Assembly (NCBI GenBank): GCA_019217005.1 | Contig: JAHBNG010000050.1 | Location: 1 to 64,000, forward strand | Length of the DNA stretch: 64,000 nt | Direction: 5' to 3' | From: Chloroflexi bacterium TSY | GTDB lineage: Bacteria > Chloroflexota > Anaerolineae > Caldilineales > Caldilineaceae | In this document: one piece after another, positions 8,872 to 18,797 of the stretch | How the letters are laid out: each line of letters opens with the position of its first letter | Numbering within the stretch: the first letter of the stretch is position 1 | Translations under genes and position numbers: made by a program | Notes under the pieces: model-generated | Seen by the model: only the letters and a program-made list of their open reading frames with translations | Databases searched by the model: none | Told to the model about the DNA's origin: nothing

Positions 8872-11638
8872 ATGGAAACCACGCTCCTGCAAACCAAGTT
8901 CTACATCCCTTCGCCCCGAGCCAGCCTCGTTCCCCGCCCACGCCTGCTCGAAAAACTCAACGCAGGACTGCGCGGCAAACTAACCCTCATCGCCGCGCCA
9001 GCCGGCTTTGGCAAGACTACCTTAGTTGGCGACTGGCTCAGGCAATTGGACTTATCCGCGGCCTGGCTTTCATTAGACAAAGGCGACGATGACCCCATCC
9101 GCTTTCTGACCTACTTTATCGCTGCGCTCCAGCGGGTTGACCCTGAAATCGGGCTAACGGTACAGGCTGTGCTCCAATCGCCTCAACCACCGCTGACTGA
9201 AGCCCTGATCACCACGCTCATCAACGAAATTGCTGCCTCTTCCACCAACCTCACCCTCGTCCTTGATGATTACCATCTTATCAATGCCCAACCCATCCAT
9301 GATGCTCTTATCTTCTTGCTGGACAACCTGCCGCCGCAGATGCACCTCACTATCACCAGTCGCGCCGACCCCCCGCTGCCGCTATCGCGCCTGCGCGCGC
9401 GTGGTCAAATGAGTGAACTTCGGGAGAATGACTTGCGCCTTACATTCGAGGAAGCCGCGACGTTTTTGAGCAACGTCATGGGGTTGCCTGTTACGGCAAA
9501 GGAGGTACAAGCCTTGACAGATCGCACCGAGGGCTGGATCACCGGGCTGCAACTGGCCGGGTTGTCTATGCAAGGGCGAGATGACATCACGAGTTTCATC
9601 AATAGCTTCACCGGCCGCCATCGCTATATCCTCGACTATCTAACGAATGAAGTTTTGAGCCAACGACCTGAAGGAACTCGGCACTTCTTACTGAAGACAT
9701 CTATCCTCAATCGCCTATGTGGCTCCCTGTGCGATGCCGTTACCCAACAAGATAATAGTCAGGCCATATTGGAAACCCTGGACGCCGCCAATCTCTTTCT
9801 TATTGCGCTGGACGACGAGCGGCGCTGGTATCGGTATCACCATCTTTTTGGCAACCTGTTGCAGCACTATTTGGAACGAGAGATTGGCCAAGAAGAGTCA
9901 GTCACGCTACATCAACGCGCGTACGACTGGTATAGTCAGAACGGATTTCCCGAAGAATCCTTGGAGCACGCTTTGGCCGCGGCAGATTTCGACCGCGTCG
10001 TGGTTTTGCTGGAGCAATTCGCCTGGACAATCATGAAGCGCAGTGAGATCAGCACTCTGCTGCGTTGGCTCAAGAAGCTGCCGGATGAACTGATCCGTAA
10101 CCGGCCACGACTTAGCCTCTATTACGCCTGGATGCTTTTGATGAGTCTGCGCCTGAACGAAATCGAGCCTTATGTGCAGAGCGCCGAACAGATCCTGCTT
10201 GCAAAGTCTGACAGTGGAAAAAAACCGAGACAGGCTGAGATGAATCTTTTGGGCGAGATCGATGCACTCAGAGCCTTCTTGGTTCGCATACGCGGCAATG
10301 CATCCGAGGCACTAAAGCTGCATCATCAAGCCCTTGCGCGAATGTCCAAGGACCACGTGGTGATACGCGGGATGATTATGGTCGACTTGGGGCGAGCTTA
10401 CATGATGATTGATGAGTTGGACACAGCCAAGAAAATACTAGCTGACGCCCTTGAGTTAAACCGGGCTATCGACAATATACATACGTTCCTGTATGCCGTA
10501 TCGATTCTGGCCGAGGTCGCAGTCAATCAAGGTTATCTTCACCAAGCTGCCGAGCGCTACCAGCAGACGTTGCAAGACGTAACGGCAAGAGACGAGCTAT
10601 TACCACCAATTACAGGTATCATCTACGCTGGTTTGGCCGAACTATACCGAGAATGGAATGACCTAGATCAGGCCAGCCAATACGCCCAGAAGGCCATTGA
10701 ATTGGGGGAGCAACGTAACTTCCCCGATGCTTTGTTCCAAGGGTATCTTGCCCTGGGCCGCATCGAACAAGGAGAAGGCGAATTTGAGGCTGCTCGGCGG
10801 AGCTTCAAAGAAGCAGAACGGATCGTTCGTCAGTCGCAAACGCCTCAATGGATTATCTGTACAACCGCCTATCAGTCCAGGCTGTGGTTGATGCAGGTTC
10901 AAGTTGATGGTGATGATGAAAAGCTGCTGGCTGGTTTGGGCTGGGCACAAACCTCTGGCCTGGATCAAGATTGGCATCAACACGTCGCCACCGCTTTCCT
11001 CCCCAGCCATCCGCCCGATTTCACCCACCTGACCCTCGCTCGCATATTGATAATGCGGGGCGAATTTGATGAAGCACTGGCGTTGTTGACCTGGCTAACT
11101 CTATCTGCCGAAGCCAGCGGTCGTACCCGAAGCATCATCGAGATTTTGATACTACAAGCCATAGCCCTGCATCAAAAAGACCAACAGAGCCAGGCATTCA
11201 CAGCCCTGGAAGGGGCACTGACCCTGGCTGAATCCCAAGGCTACGTCCGCCTCTTTGCTGATGAAGGTGCGCCGATAGTTGTGTTGTTGTCAGCGTTAAG
11301 CAATCAGCAATCAACCGTCAGTCAATCTTATCTTGATAAACTCCTCATTGCTTGTGGAGAGACCGATACGCAACAGGCAACCACAAAGCGTAAACCAGTC
11401 TTGGGCGAAGCCAAAGGGGCTAATAACCAAAAGCTCATCGAGCCGCTCAGCGACCGTGAACTTGAGGTATTGGGGCGCATTGCCAAAGGACTATCAAACC
11501 GGGAGATTGCCGAGACATTGTTTGTTTATCTCGATCGGTACGGTCAAACGACACGTGAGCAACATCCACGGCAAACTGGGTGTCCGCAGTCGCACACAGG
11601 CCGTTGCCACTGGCAGAGAGCTGGGTCTGTTTTCTTGA
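8872..11638 (+). pseudogene. MalT/LuxR-type ATP-dependent transcription regulator, frameshifted in HTH
   Basis: Large STAND regulator of the MalT-like LuxR family. The N-terminal P-loop is APAGFGKTT (about residues 43-51), followed by LDKGDDDP, Walker B LTLVLDDYHLI and a TPR-like helical array from about residue 330 to 800. The C-terminal LuxR helix-turn-helix begins SDRELEVLGRIAKGLSNREI. Within it, GTTTGTTT near 11521-11530 looks like a 4-base tandem duplication that shifts the frame. The expected recognition helix (ISIGTVKRHVSNIHGKLGV) and stop at 11638 are in the next frame, and a strong terminator follows at 11673. As written, translation would run to 11748 without a working DNA-binding domain. 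No ribosome binding site is visible because a miniature element abuts the start. It may have regulated the nitroreductase-like gene downstream. Confidence 0.85.
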
Positions 11639-11672
11639 CCTTCGCGCCCAATCAACTCAAGCCCAGATTCCG

Positions 11673-11703
11673 AACCGAGGTCGTAGCCTCGGTTTTGTTT
11701 TTT
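11673..11703 (+). terminator. Intrinsic terminator after LuxR-type gene
   Basis: Stem AACCGAGG (11673-11680) and CCTCGGTT (11687-11694) with a 6-base loop, followed by TTGTTTTTT. Its position 35 bases after the in-frame HTH stop at 11638 supports that stop as the original end of the gene. Confidence 0.85.
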
Positions 11704-11865
11704 ACAACCCTCACGATTACAACCCCTGATGTTGCCTTTGGTACATGATACTACAACCCTTTAGTTGCTAGACTGACGCTGTCGCTGAACAGTATATGAG
11801 TCTCCTGAAATGCAAACGAAGGTCAACACACGTCAATTTAAATCTAAACAGACGGAGGGTGCGAG

Positions 11866-13062
11866 ATGAATAAGCAAAAAATGATTAGCCGTAGAACCTT
11901 TTTGAAAGGAACCGGTATTGTCACTGTCTTGGTTGCCGGTGGTGGTGTTTGGCGAGCCTCTACGCAAGGTGTATTTAGTACAGGTCAGGGCGCAGCATAT
12001 GAACCGTGGCAGACCTGGCAAACCGATACTCTTGAAGGACCGTTGGCGCTGGTGCGCGCTGGTATCCTGGCCGCCAATCCCCACAATACCCAACCTTGGT
12101 TATTTGAGGTTACCGATACGAACATCAACCTCTACGCGGATACGAGCCGTCACCTGGGTTCGATGGATGTTTATATGCGCGAAATGCACATCGGGTTGGG
12201 GTGTGCCGTAGAGAACATGCTTCTGGCCGCTAAAGCGAACGGATACGAGGGGCAATTGACGCTCTCCCCCGGAGACTTATCAGAACTGCACGCAAACTCG
12301 GAACCGGTACTTGCCGCCCGGCTTGAACTGTCGTCGGGCGAAGAGGCTGTCTCAGAGTTGTACAAAGCCATCCCGAATCGGCATACCGACCGCGGCCCTT
12401 ATGACCCGATGCGTCCAGTCTCGCCAACTGCATTAGAAACGCTCGAAGCGTTCGCAGATGACGATGTTGAGGTCAAGATATTCCTATTTACCACAGAAGG
12501 GGATCGAAAACAGTTTGCGGAAGGATCTGTACAGGCCACCAAAGATATCATCACCGATGCCACTATGTCGCAGGACAGTGCGAAAGGGTTCCGCCATAAG
12601 TGGCAGGATGTCCAAACCTATAAGGATGGTCCCTATATAGATACCGCCGGTGTCTCCCCAACAATGCGAGCTTTGGTCAAGATGTTACCCCCCGCTTCAG
12701 AAGAGGTGGCAAACAATGCCTGGTTAGATGCGACAGAAACGACCTTAACCACAACACCTGTGATGGGGTTCATTGCGGTACGTGAACTATATAATCGTTC
12801 ACAAGCGATGCAAGCCGGACAAGTGTGGCAGAGAATGCACCTTTGGGCCACGACCCAAGGTTTGTCAATGCAACCGGTGAACCAATTGTTGGAAGTCGTG
12901 GATAGAGAGCGGGAGTTAAATAAGGAACCGCGTACGAGTAAGTTCTTGGCAGATCTGATCGGCGATTCAAGCTGGCAGCCAACCTTTGCCTTTCGGGCTG
13001 GCTACCCAACTATGGCCGTGTTAGCCAGCCCTCGTCGCGCTGTTGAAGAGGTGCTTATCTGA
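11866..13062 (+). CDS. Tat-exported nitroreductase-like (Acg-type) flavoprotein
   Basis: 398 residues with a good ribosome binding site (GGAGGGTGCGAG) before the ATG. The N-terminus has a twin-arginine signal, SRRTFLKG, followed by a hydrophobic stretch, so export in folded form is expected. The mature part begins with a nitroreductase-like motif, NPHNTQPWLF (about residues 68-77), as in the Acg family of FMN-binding-fold proteins. A second conserved block is NRHTDRGPYD (about residues 169-178). These proteins are thought to bind or sequester flavin or to reduce nitro compounds; the substrate cannot be told from sequence. It sits between a LuxR-type regulator and a small conserved protein. 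Confidence 0.85.
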   Translation: MNKQKMISRRTFLKGTGIVTVLVAGGGVWRASTQGVFSTGQGAAYEPWQTWQTDTLEGPLALVRAGILAANPHNTQPWLFEVTDTNINLYADTSRHLGSMDVYMREMHIGLGCAVENMLLAAKANGYEGQLTLSPGDLSELHANSEPVLAARLELSSGEEAVSELYKAIPNRHTDRGPYDPMRPVSPTALETLEAFADDDVEVKIFLFTTEGDRKQFAEGSVQATKDIITDATMSQDSAKGFRHKWQDVQTYKDGPYIDTAGVSPTMRALVKMLPPASEEVANNAWLDATETTLTTTPVMGFIAVRELYNRSQAMQAGQVWQRMHLWATTQGLSMQPVNQLLEVVDRERELNKEPRTSKFLADLIGDSSWQPTFAFRAGYPTMAVLASPRRAVEEVLI

Positions 13063-13145
13063 TGGCGGAAGCGGAACAGACCTTCGTCATCATCCCCGTG
13101 GACATCTGCAGGTTCCGTTTCTACCCTCAATAAAATGAGTCTACT

Positions 13146-13403
13146 ATGGCTGACATCTATCAAATTCGACTCGAAGGGCATCTTGACACGAGCTGGTCTA
13201 CGTGGTTCAACGGTTTGAGTATGACGTGTTATGAAGATGGGACGATGGATTTGACAGGCCCTATAGCCGACCAGGCGGCGCTACACGGTCTACTCGCCAA
13301 AATACGCGATTTAGGTCTGCCCCTCGTCGCGGTCCATCGAATCGAGCCCAATCAGATCGAACCGAAATCGACCGTTTCCCGTCACTTTAGAGTATATCCT
13401 TAA
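13146..13403 (+). CDS. Small conserved protein of unknown function
   Basis: 85 residues, starting at ATG 13146, 83 bases after the nitroreductase-like gene and probably cotranscribed. The pattern EGHLDTSWSTWFNGLSMT, DGTMDLTGPIADQAALHGLL, then KIRDLGLPLVAVHRI recalls a small uncharacterised family often found near oxidoreductases or regulators in Actinobacteria and Chloroflexota. No signal peptide, membrane segment or metal motif. I do not know its function; the alternating strand and helix pattern would suit a small ligand-binding or protein-interaction fold. Confidence 0.7.
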   Translation: MADIYQIRLEGHLDTSWSTWFNGLSMTCYEDGTMDLTGPIADQAALHGLLAKIRDLGLPLVAVHRIEPNQIEPKSTVSRHFRVYP

Positions 13404-13541
13404 ACTCACTGTGTCGACCCCACCAGCAAGCGGTGAATCGGGAAGCACAATCGAACTTACAGGTAGGTTCTTGATCCGCTAAATAGCAATAGCAAACGGT
13501 TAAAAGAGTCGCCGTAATGATAACAGAAAGGGAGATCCAAC

Positions 13542-15043
13542 TTTACTTTCTGGTAAAAGAAAAGAGATGAGGTGAGAAATGTGACAAAAAGCGGTTAGCA
13601 GTTCATCCTAAAGGTAGAGAACCCAAAAAGGAGGAAGGAATGCTAACCGCGCCAGAAATAACTATAGCAGTACTGATGAATGTATTGCAAGTAACGCCGA
13701 TGGGAACAAACGTAAATGTAATGCGTCTGATGTGGGCAATGCTGAATGGGTCGTTTCTGAAAAGTCGAGGAGCAATCCATAGCGCATTGAAAGAAAGCGG
13801 GTTTGAAGATGAGGAGCTCCGGCGAAGCTGGTGGAGCTTTCGATATGGATCATGGGATATCACAAGTCTGCTGGGGTCGTGGCAAGAAGAAGTGGAAAGG
13901 GGGAATGGGAGGCAAAAAAGTTAGAAGGGTACCGAGTGAAAAGCATAGATATCACAGGGTTCTGGCGACCGAAGCTGCAAGGGAAAGTGAACCGACTCTA
14001 TAACTCAACGGCTCGTCGGGCATTGCCCGCGCTCATCTTTGGAGTGATGATAAGCTCGGGGGAGATAGGCGGGAAGCGAGTGCCACTGCTCAAGGCAATC
14101 ATGAGATGCACGGTTGGAACAAAGGAAAGTGAGTTTCGGAAAAAGCTGCTGACAGAGACGAAGAAATCACTGGAGTCAGACGAAGTGGCGGTGGTCGATG
14201 CCGGGTTTACAATCAGAGAAATGCTAGAAAGCGGCATCGACCGATTTGTCCTGCGGGAAGCCATTAACTGCACAGTGCGCCGCAATGAGTTCCCCAAACG
14301 CAAAGAAAAAAAGGCAGACCACCTGAATATGGTGATATTGTGCGTCCGCTCTCTCGCAGCTATAAGGGAAAGCGACTCGAGGCTACAACTCCGGACTCGT
14401 CTGGTCGCTTTCTCTATAGTGGTCGCCTGATTTGCTATCAAGCATGGCACAATCTCGTCCCCAGAACAACCAAGGTGGATACAGCCAACCGTACCTACTC
14501 GATTTACGTCATTCAGGATCCGGCCTACAACACACCTTTGGTTTTGGCGACCGTTATGACTTTGCAGCCTGAAACCATTTATCTTGTCTACCTGGAACGC
14601 TGGCCTGTTGAACATCCCCCCCTTGGCTTCCAAGCAGATGATTGGCTTACATCGTCAATTTGTTCATGCCGATGAGGCTTGTTTCCGCTTACCTGAACTG
14701 GGGCTGCTTGCTGGCAATCTTCTTTCCCATTTAGCCGCTTCTCTTCCTCCCATACCGACTGGCTACTGGGATCGAGAGCCTCAATCCACTCCCGGCAGGC
14801 TGCGCCGTGTTCTCTCGAGTGCTCTTTTTCCAACTCCTGACCAACTCGACCCTGACTTTCGGAAAAAGGCCTCGGTTTCACACCATTTCCCTAAAGGCGT
14901 TCTCGCTCATCGCCGCCTCAATGCCGCTGCTTAAACTAGCCGAGCACTATTTTTACATTTTATCCCGTTTTTTCAGGGTGGATTCTTTTTTCCGCCCCTT
15001 TCGGTTTGCCCTTTGTCACTCAAGCCTTTACCAGAAAGTAAAG
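13542..15043 (+). mobile_element. Decayed IS element, about 1.5 kb
   Basis: Bounded by perfect 17-bp inverted repeats, CTTTACTTTCTGGTAAA at 13542-13558 and its complement at 15027-15043, with a frameshifted DDE transposase inside. It inserted into the 3' end of the minus-strand membrane-protein gene at 15028-15489, whose last codons come from the IS end. No clear target duplication was found. Confidence 0.82.
13640..14934 (+). pseudogene. DDE transposase, multiply frameshifted
   Basis: At least four overlapping open pieces (13640-13924, 13831-14430, 14340-14675, 14584-14934) read as one transposase across frameshifts. Recognisable parts are an N-terminal helical domain, VDAGFTIREML (a likely catalytic Asp region), and LERWPVEHPPL, whose Glu would be the third DDE residue. 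The family looks IS4-superfamily-like but I cannot name it. Breaks near 13900, 14330 and 14630 make it non-functional as written. Confidence 0.75.
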
Positions 15044-15489
15044 ATTTCGGCGGTTTCCAGTTTGCGTTCCAGGATCCCAGATCGGGTCTCTTCCAAAATG
15101 GTCTGATGTTCTTCGGTGTAGGCTGCATCGAGCAAGGCGACACCCACTTCGCCGATGAGGGGAATGCCAAAGCCGAGTAGGCCGGCAATGTACCACTCGG
15201 CGCCATCTTGCAGGTAGATATAGGTTTGGAAGACTGCGCTCATGAGGCCGGACAGGATGGCCACGATCATGGCACGGTTGAAGAGTCGTTTGGTGCGTGC
15301 TGTGGCGGCAATGAAGGATGAGACAACTAATGTGAAGCCGAGGGAACTGCCCAGGGTCCAAGCCACCCACCCCTCATGGACAGTTTCAACCAGGCGGATG
15401 ATGTTGCCTGATGATGTGATGCCATAGAGGGCGATGAGGGATAGGAGTACGGTTGAGATGATGTTTTTGATAGTTAGAGCGTTTTTCAT
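15028..15489 (-). CDS. Small polytopic membrane protein, 3' end replaced by IS
   Basis: 153 residues with about four hydrophobic segments (roughly 8-28, 44-62, 72-90, 101-120), then a charged tail. The start at 15489 has a good ribosome binding site (AAGGAG) lying in the 10-base gap after the upstream nuclease-fusion gene, so the two are almost certainly cotranscribed. The final residues and stop come from the right inverted repeat of the IS at 13542-15043, so the native C-terminus is lost. No family recognised. It could be a membrane partner or an immunity-type protein for the nuclease fusion. Confidence 0.75.
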   Translation of the reverse strand: MKNALTIKNIISTVLLSLIALYGITSSGNIIRLVETVHEGWVAWTLGSSLGFTLVVSSFIAATARTKRLFNRAMIVAILSGLMSAVFQTYIYLQDGAEWYIAGLLGFGIPLIGEVGVALLDAAYTEEHQTILEETRSGILERKLETAEIFTFW

Positions 15490-15499
15490 GATGAGCTCC

Positions 15500-17539
15500 T
15501 TATTGATTGTTCATTGCGACTTGACAGGCGCTCCAGAGACCGATACCAGCAGACCGGGCGCTTTGCTCGGCGGCGGCGATGCGCTGGGTGTACTGGTTTT
15601 TGTCGCCGTAGTCGTTGTGTCGGGCCAGGCCGCTCAGGATTAGTTCTTCGTTGTAGAGGGTCCCGTCGTTGGTCCAGATGTAGGCGAGTAGCCGACCGTA
15701 TTTGCCACGGCCGGCTGTTTCTAGGTAGATGATGGTGCCGATAGCCAAGCGCTCTTTGGTGTGGTTGCTGGCTTCCGGGCCAAAACATTCGATTGGCTTG
15801 GATGGATGAACGGTTTCGGGCGTGTCCACATCGAGTAGCCGGATTCGTTCTTCAGCGCCGTCCATGAAGCGGACGTCGATAGTGTCGCCATCGGAGACGT
15901 GGATGACGGTGGCCATCTGGGCTGTGGCGGGAATGCCACTGTTAGACGCCAGTGATGCTGATTCCGCGGGCGTCACGGGGCCAGCCACGGGTGAGGTTTG
16001 GATACGGATTTCGACTTTGGCTGTGTTGCCCACTACGCCAACAATTTGCACGTCGACCACAGTACCGGATAGCAGGCTATAGATGCGCGTGGGGTCAATG
16101 CTGTTGTCGGCGGGTGGAGCTTGGGGTACTGCGGTCGGTATGATGTAGGCAGGGGTCGGAGTGGCCACCCGCTTTTGGAACTGTACGTAGGCCAGTTGTA
16201 GTTTGGCGGCAGCGGCGTCGATCTTTTGATGGTCAACTTGGGCGACAACTGTGGCTTGCGCGACGGCGATGTTGTATTGGTTGGTGGCTTGTTCGAGAGC
16301 GAGAGATTCGGACAACATGCCGATATTTGTTTTCCAGCTCACCTTGTCGTAGTTCGTCTGAGCCTGCTGGAGCGCTCGTGAACGGATATTGAGTTCGGCG
16401 GCAGCTATTTGCATTCGTTGAGCGTCTGGCTGCGCGGAGAGGGCTGCAGCGGTGGCTTGGGCAATGGCGATTTGCAGTCGGGCGCTGGCTTCGGCCTGGA
16501 TCAAGGGATTGATTACAGCAGTGGGTATTGGTGGAACTGTGGTTGGCGTTGGTATGGGCGGTATTGTGAGTTGTTTGCGGTAGGTCGCTAGATCCGCCAA
16601 CAGATCGCCCTGTTCTACGACATCACCGACTGTAACAACGATTTCGGTGTTGGGATCGGCAACGTGGTCCACGCGTACGGGAATGATGACGGGTGTCGGT
16701 GTCGGCGTAGGCGTGGGGCCTGGTGCAGCGGCTTGGCGGATGGGGCCTCGTTCTACGACAACGTGGCGGATGTAGATGGGTTGTTGGGCCTGGCCGGCTT
16801 CGACGAGTTGGTCATTGATGCGCAGGTGGAAAGTATGGCCGACAACGCGTTCCACTTCAAAGCGCCCTTCAATTGCTTGGCGTGTGTCTTGCCAGGTTCC
16901 GCGAATGTCCGCGTAGATGGTGGAAGTCGCTTCCCAGTTGCGATAATCGGTGATGGCATAGTCCAGGTTACCGGTTGCTTGGCGGACCCATCCGCTTGGT
17001 GATGGAACGCCCCAGATTGCAGGCCAGGTTACGCCGATGACGAGGAGGAATGTGGCGATTCTCTCTGGTAGGCCACCGGTGGGCAAGTCAAGTATGTAGA
17101 ACTGGGTCGGCGATGGCCAAAGCAGAGTCACGCCAGCACGACCACCGATAATCATGTCTAGAACCAAGTGTGAACCATACCAGACCGGGAACCACCACCA
17201 GGACCAGGGTTCAACGCCAAAGATGGCAGCAACATAGGCAAGTAGAGCGATCATTCCAACGGCGAAAAGAGAATGAGTGATCGTGCGGTGTCCATAATGC
17301 TGATAGATATAATGAGAGAGAGATTTAACAAATCGCCCAATATGAGACTGTCCGGTGTCGATATCTGGCAGATTGCCGATTAAAAATGCACAAAGAATGA
17401 ACTCGACCGATAATTGCAGATCACCAAAAGAAGCCAACCAAACAGCAGGAAGCAAGGCGGCCAAACCATGAGAAAGAGGCGGTAACCAATTGTTGATGTA
17501 AGTCTGGAGTCTTCTAAGGTCAGTGGTGTTAGTGGTCAT
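15500..17539 (-). CDS. YdjM-like membrane protein fused to HlyD-type adaptor and thermonuclease
   Basis: 679 residues with three parts. Residues 1-180 form a YdjM/DUF457-type membrane-embedded metal-dependent hydrolase domain with NLPDIDTGQSHIGR, HRTITHSLF and SHLVLDMIIGG, plus several transmembrane segments. About residues 200-500 resemble a periplasmic adaptor: a half lipoyl motif (VTVGDVVEQGDLLADL), a long Ala/Gln-rich coiled-coil hairpin, then a second half motif (LLSGTVVDVQIVG), joined by Thr/Pro linkers. About residues 540-675 are a staphylococcal-nuclease domain with VSDGDTIDV, RIRLLDVDTPE (Arg and Glu), GRGKYGRLLAYIW (second Arg) and LILSGLAR. The expected catalytic residues are present, so it should be an active extracytoplasmic nuclease. 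No ribosome binding site is obvious at the ATG. The neighbours are a membrane ATPase upstream and a membrane protein 10 bases downstream. Confidence 0.85.
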   Translation of the reverse strand: MTTNTTDLRRLQTYINNWLPPLSHGLAALLPAVWLASFGDLQLSVEFILCAFLIGNLPDIDTGQSHIGRFVKSLSHYIYQHYGHRTITHSLFAVGMIALLAYVAAIFGVEPWSWWWFPVWYGSHLVLDMIIGGRAGVTLLWPSPTQFYILDLPTGGLPERIATFLLVIGVTWPAIWGVPSPSGWVRQATGNLDYAITDYRNWEATSTIYADIRGTWQDTRQAIEGRFEVERVVGHTFHLRINDQLVEAGQAQQPIYIRHVVVERGPIRQAAAPGPTPTPTPTPVIIPVRVDHVADPNTEIVVTVGDVVEQGDLLADLATYRKQLTIPPIPTPTTVPPIPTAVINPLIQAEASARLQIAIAQATAAALSAQPDAQRMQIAAAELNIRSRALQQAQTNYDKVSWKTNIGMLSESLALEQATNQYNIAVAQATVVAQVDHQKIDAAAAKLQLAYVQFQKRVATPTPAYIIPTAVPQAPPADNSIDPTRIYSLLSGTVVDVQIVGVVGNTAKVEIRIQTSPVAGPVTPAESASLASNSGIPATAQMATVIHVSDGDTIDVRFMDGAEERIRLLDVDTPETVHPSKPIECFGPEASNHTKERLAIGTIIYLETAGRGKYGRLLAYIWTNDGTLYNEELILSGLARHNDYGDKNQYTQRIAAAEQSARSAGIGLWSACQVAMNNQ

Positions 17540-17603
17540 GGTGGGAGAAAAATTTTTTACTATACAAGTGCCGAATATAGAAAATCCTAAATTTGTCTAG
17601 TTA

Positions 17604-18578
17604 TCACCGCATTATTTTGTAGATTAGGGGTCTGAGAAGCACACTTGCCAGCACAGAGCCTACACCCGCAAGCAAAATGAGCGAGTTGTCATCGAATCCT
17701 CTGAATACATACCGTGAGGCCATTAAGAAGATAATGGCAGCAAAGAGCAGCGGGATGCCAAGGTTGATGCGTCGTACTTGCACATTTGAATGCTCAAGTT
17801 CTCGAATGGCGGCTAAGTTGCCGCCGCTGCCCCGCAGTTGTTCGCACATGTCAAAGATAATGCCAGGCATTCCCTGAGCTGTGCGTAGAATCTTCTTTTC
17901 AATTGTGTTGGCATGTTTTGCCTCCTCACGATCCAACAGGCTCCAAATCATGGTGCGGGCCTCGTCTTCATCTAGCTGTGGCATCTCAATTTGTTTGAAG
18001 CGATCCAGAATAGACTGCACGCGCCTGCGCTTGGCCAGTGTATTTATGTCCGCCGCGGCCAGCACTATGCCATCGAGAAGTGGTTTGACGATTTCAAGCA
18101 CCGTCTTCTCGGTGGCTTTGTCTAAATCGTCTAGGATGAGCGTCAGTCCATTCATATGCTCAGCGATGAGAGCAATCAGCTTGGGAATTGTGTGTGACTT
18201 GAGCTTCTTGGTGGCAGCCTCCCAATCGTCGGCGTCATCGATGAGCAACAGGCCATCATCAAAGAGCCGCTCACAGATGGTTAGAATCACTTCTCGTTTA
18301 CTTTGCGATAGCGTGAGATGAAGCGCACCAGGAAACTCTGCGCGCATCCGTTCCAACATCCATGTGCGACCACTGCCATACTCGCCGGTGAGCAAGACAT
18401 GTTGACCGCGCTTGATGTGGCGTCGGATCGTCACAACCAGCTTTTCACGGCTGCCTGTTGTGATGGGCTGAACGTTTTCGGTTTGGATCTGCGATAATGA
18501 ATATAGCTGAGGTGTCGGTCGGCGGGCGTGTAGTGGGCGTCGGGTGAGCGGGTGGACTTTCATGGTTGTAACGGTCAT
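17604..18578 (-). CDS. Membrane-anchored AAA/STAND-type ATPase with variant Walker A
   Basis: 324 residues. The start at 18578 has GGAGG seven bases upstream. An N-terminal basic linker leads to a P-loop LLTGEYGSGRTWML (about residues 61-74) in which the usual Lys is Arg. Then come LLLIDDADD and LTLILDDLDKA as Walker B candidates, and a helical region. Two hydrophobic segments near residues 272-292 and 300-318 put the C-terminus in the membrane. The layout resembles ExeA-like AAA ATPases that couple to envelope machinery. It is 64 bases upstream of the nuclease fusion on the same strand and divergent from parA. The K-to-R change may weaken hydrolysis, making a nucleotide-sensing role possible. 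Confidence 0.75.
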   Translation of the reverse strand: MTVTTMKVHPLTRRPLHARRPTPQLYSLSQIQTENVQPITTGSREKLVVTIRRHIKRGQHVLLTGEYGSGRTWMLERMRAEFPGALHLTLSQSKREVILTICERLFDDGLLLIDDADDWEAATKKLKSHTIPKLIALIAEHMNGLTLILDDLDKATEKTVLEIVKPLLDGIVLAAADINTLAKRRRVQSILDRFKQIEMPQLDEDEARTMIWSLLDREEAKHANTIEKKILRTAQGMPGIIFDMCEQLRGSGGNLAAIRELEHSNVQVRRINLGIPLLFAAIIFLMASRYVFRGFDDNSLILLAGVGSVLASVLLRPLIYKIMR

Positions 18579-18730
18579 TGGATATCCTCCGTAAACTTAC
18601 CAGTTTCTTACGTCTCACTTCTTACCCAATATATCGTCGCCGCTCTTGCAATTCTTATGACAAAGATATTACAAAACCCAAACAGTGTGTTCGTGTATAC
18701 AGAGAGTTGCTATATGTAAACATTATGTGT

Positions 18731-18797
18731 ACACTATGAAACACAATAAAACAGAGTCACACACTTTGATACACTGTGAATCAGAATGAAACAGGGT
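18731..18797. promoter_or_regulatory. Direct repeats upstream of parA (candidate operator or centromere)
   Basis: Two 27-base repeats at 18731-18757 and 18771-18797, 40 bases apart, match at 22 of 27 positions (core ACACTRTGAA then AAACAGRGT). The left one is preceded by GTGTACAC. Ribbon-helix-helix partition proteins typically bind direct repeats just upstream of their operon, so this is a likely parS site and promoter operator. Confidence 0.65.
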
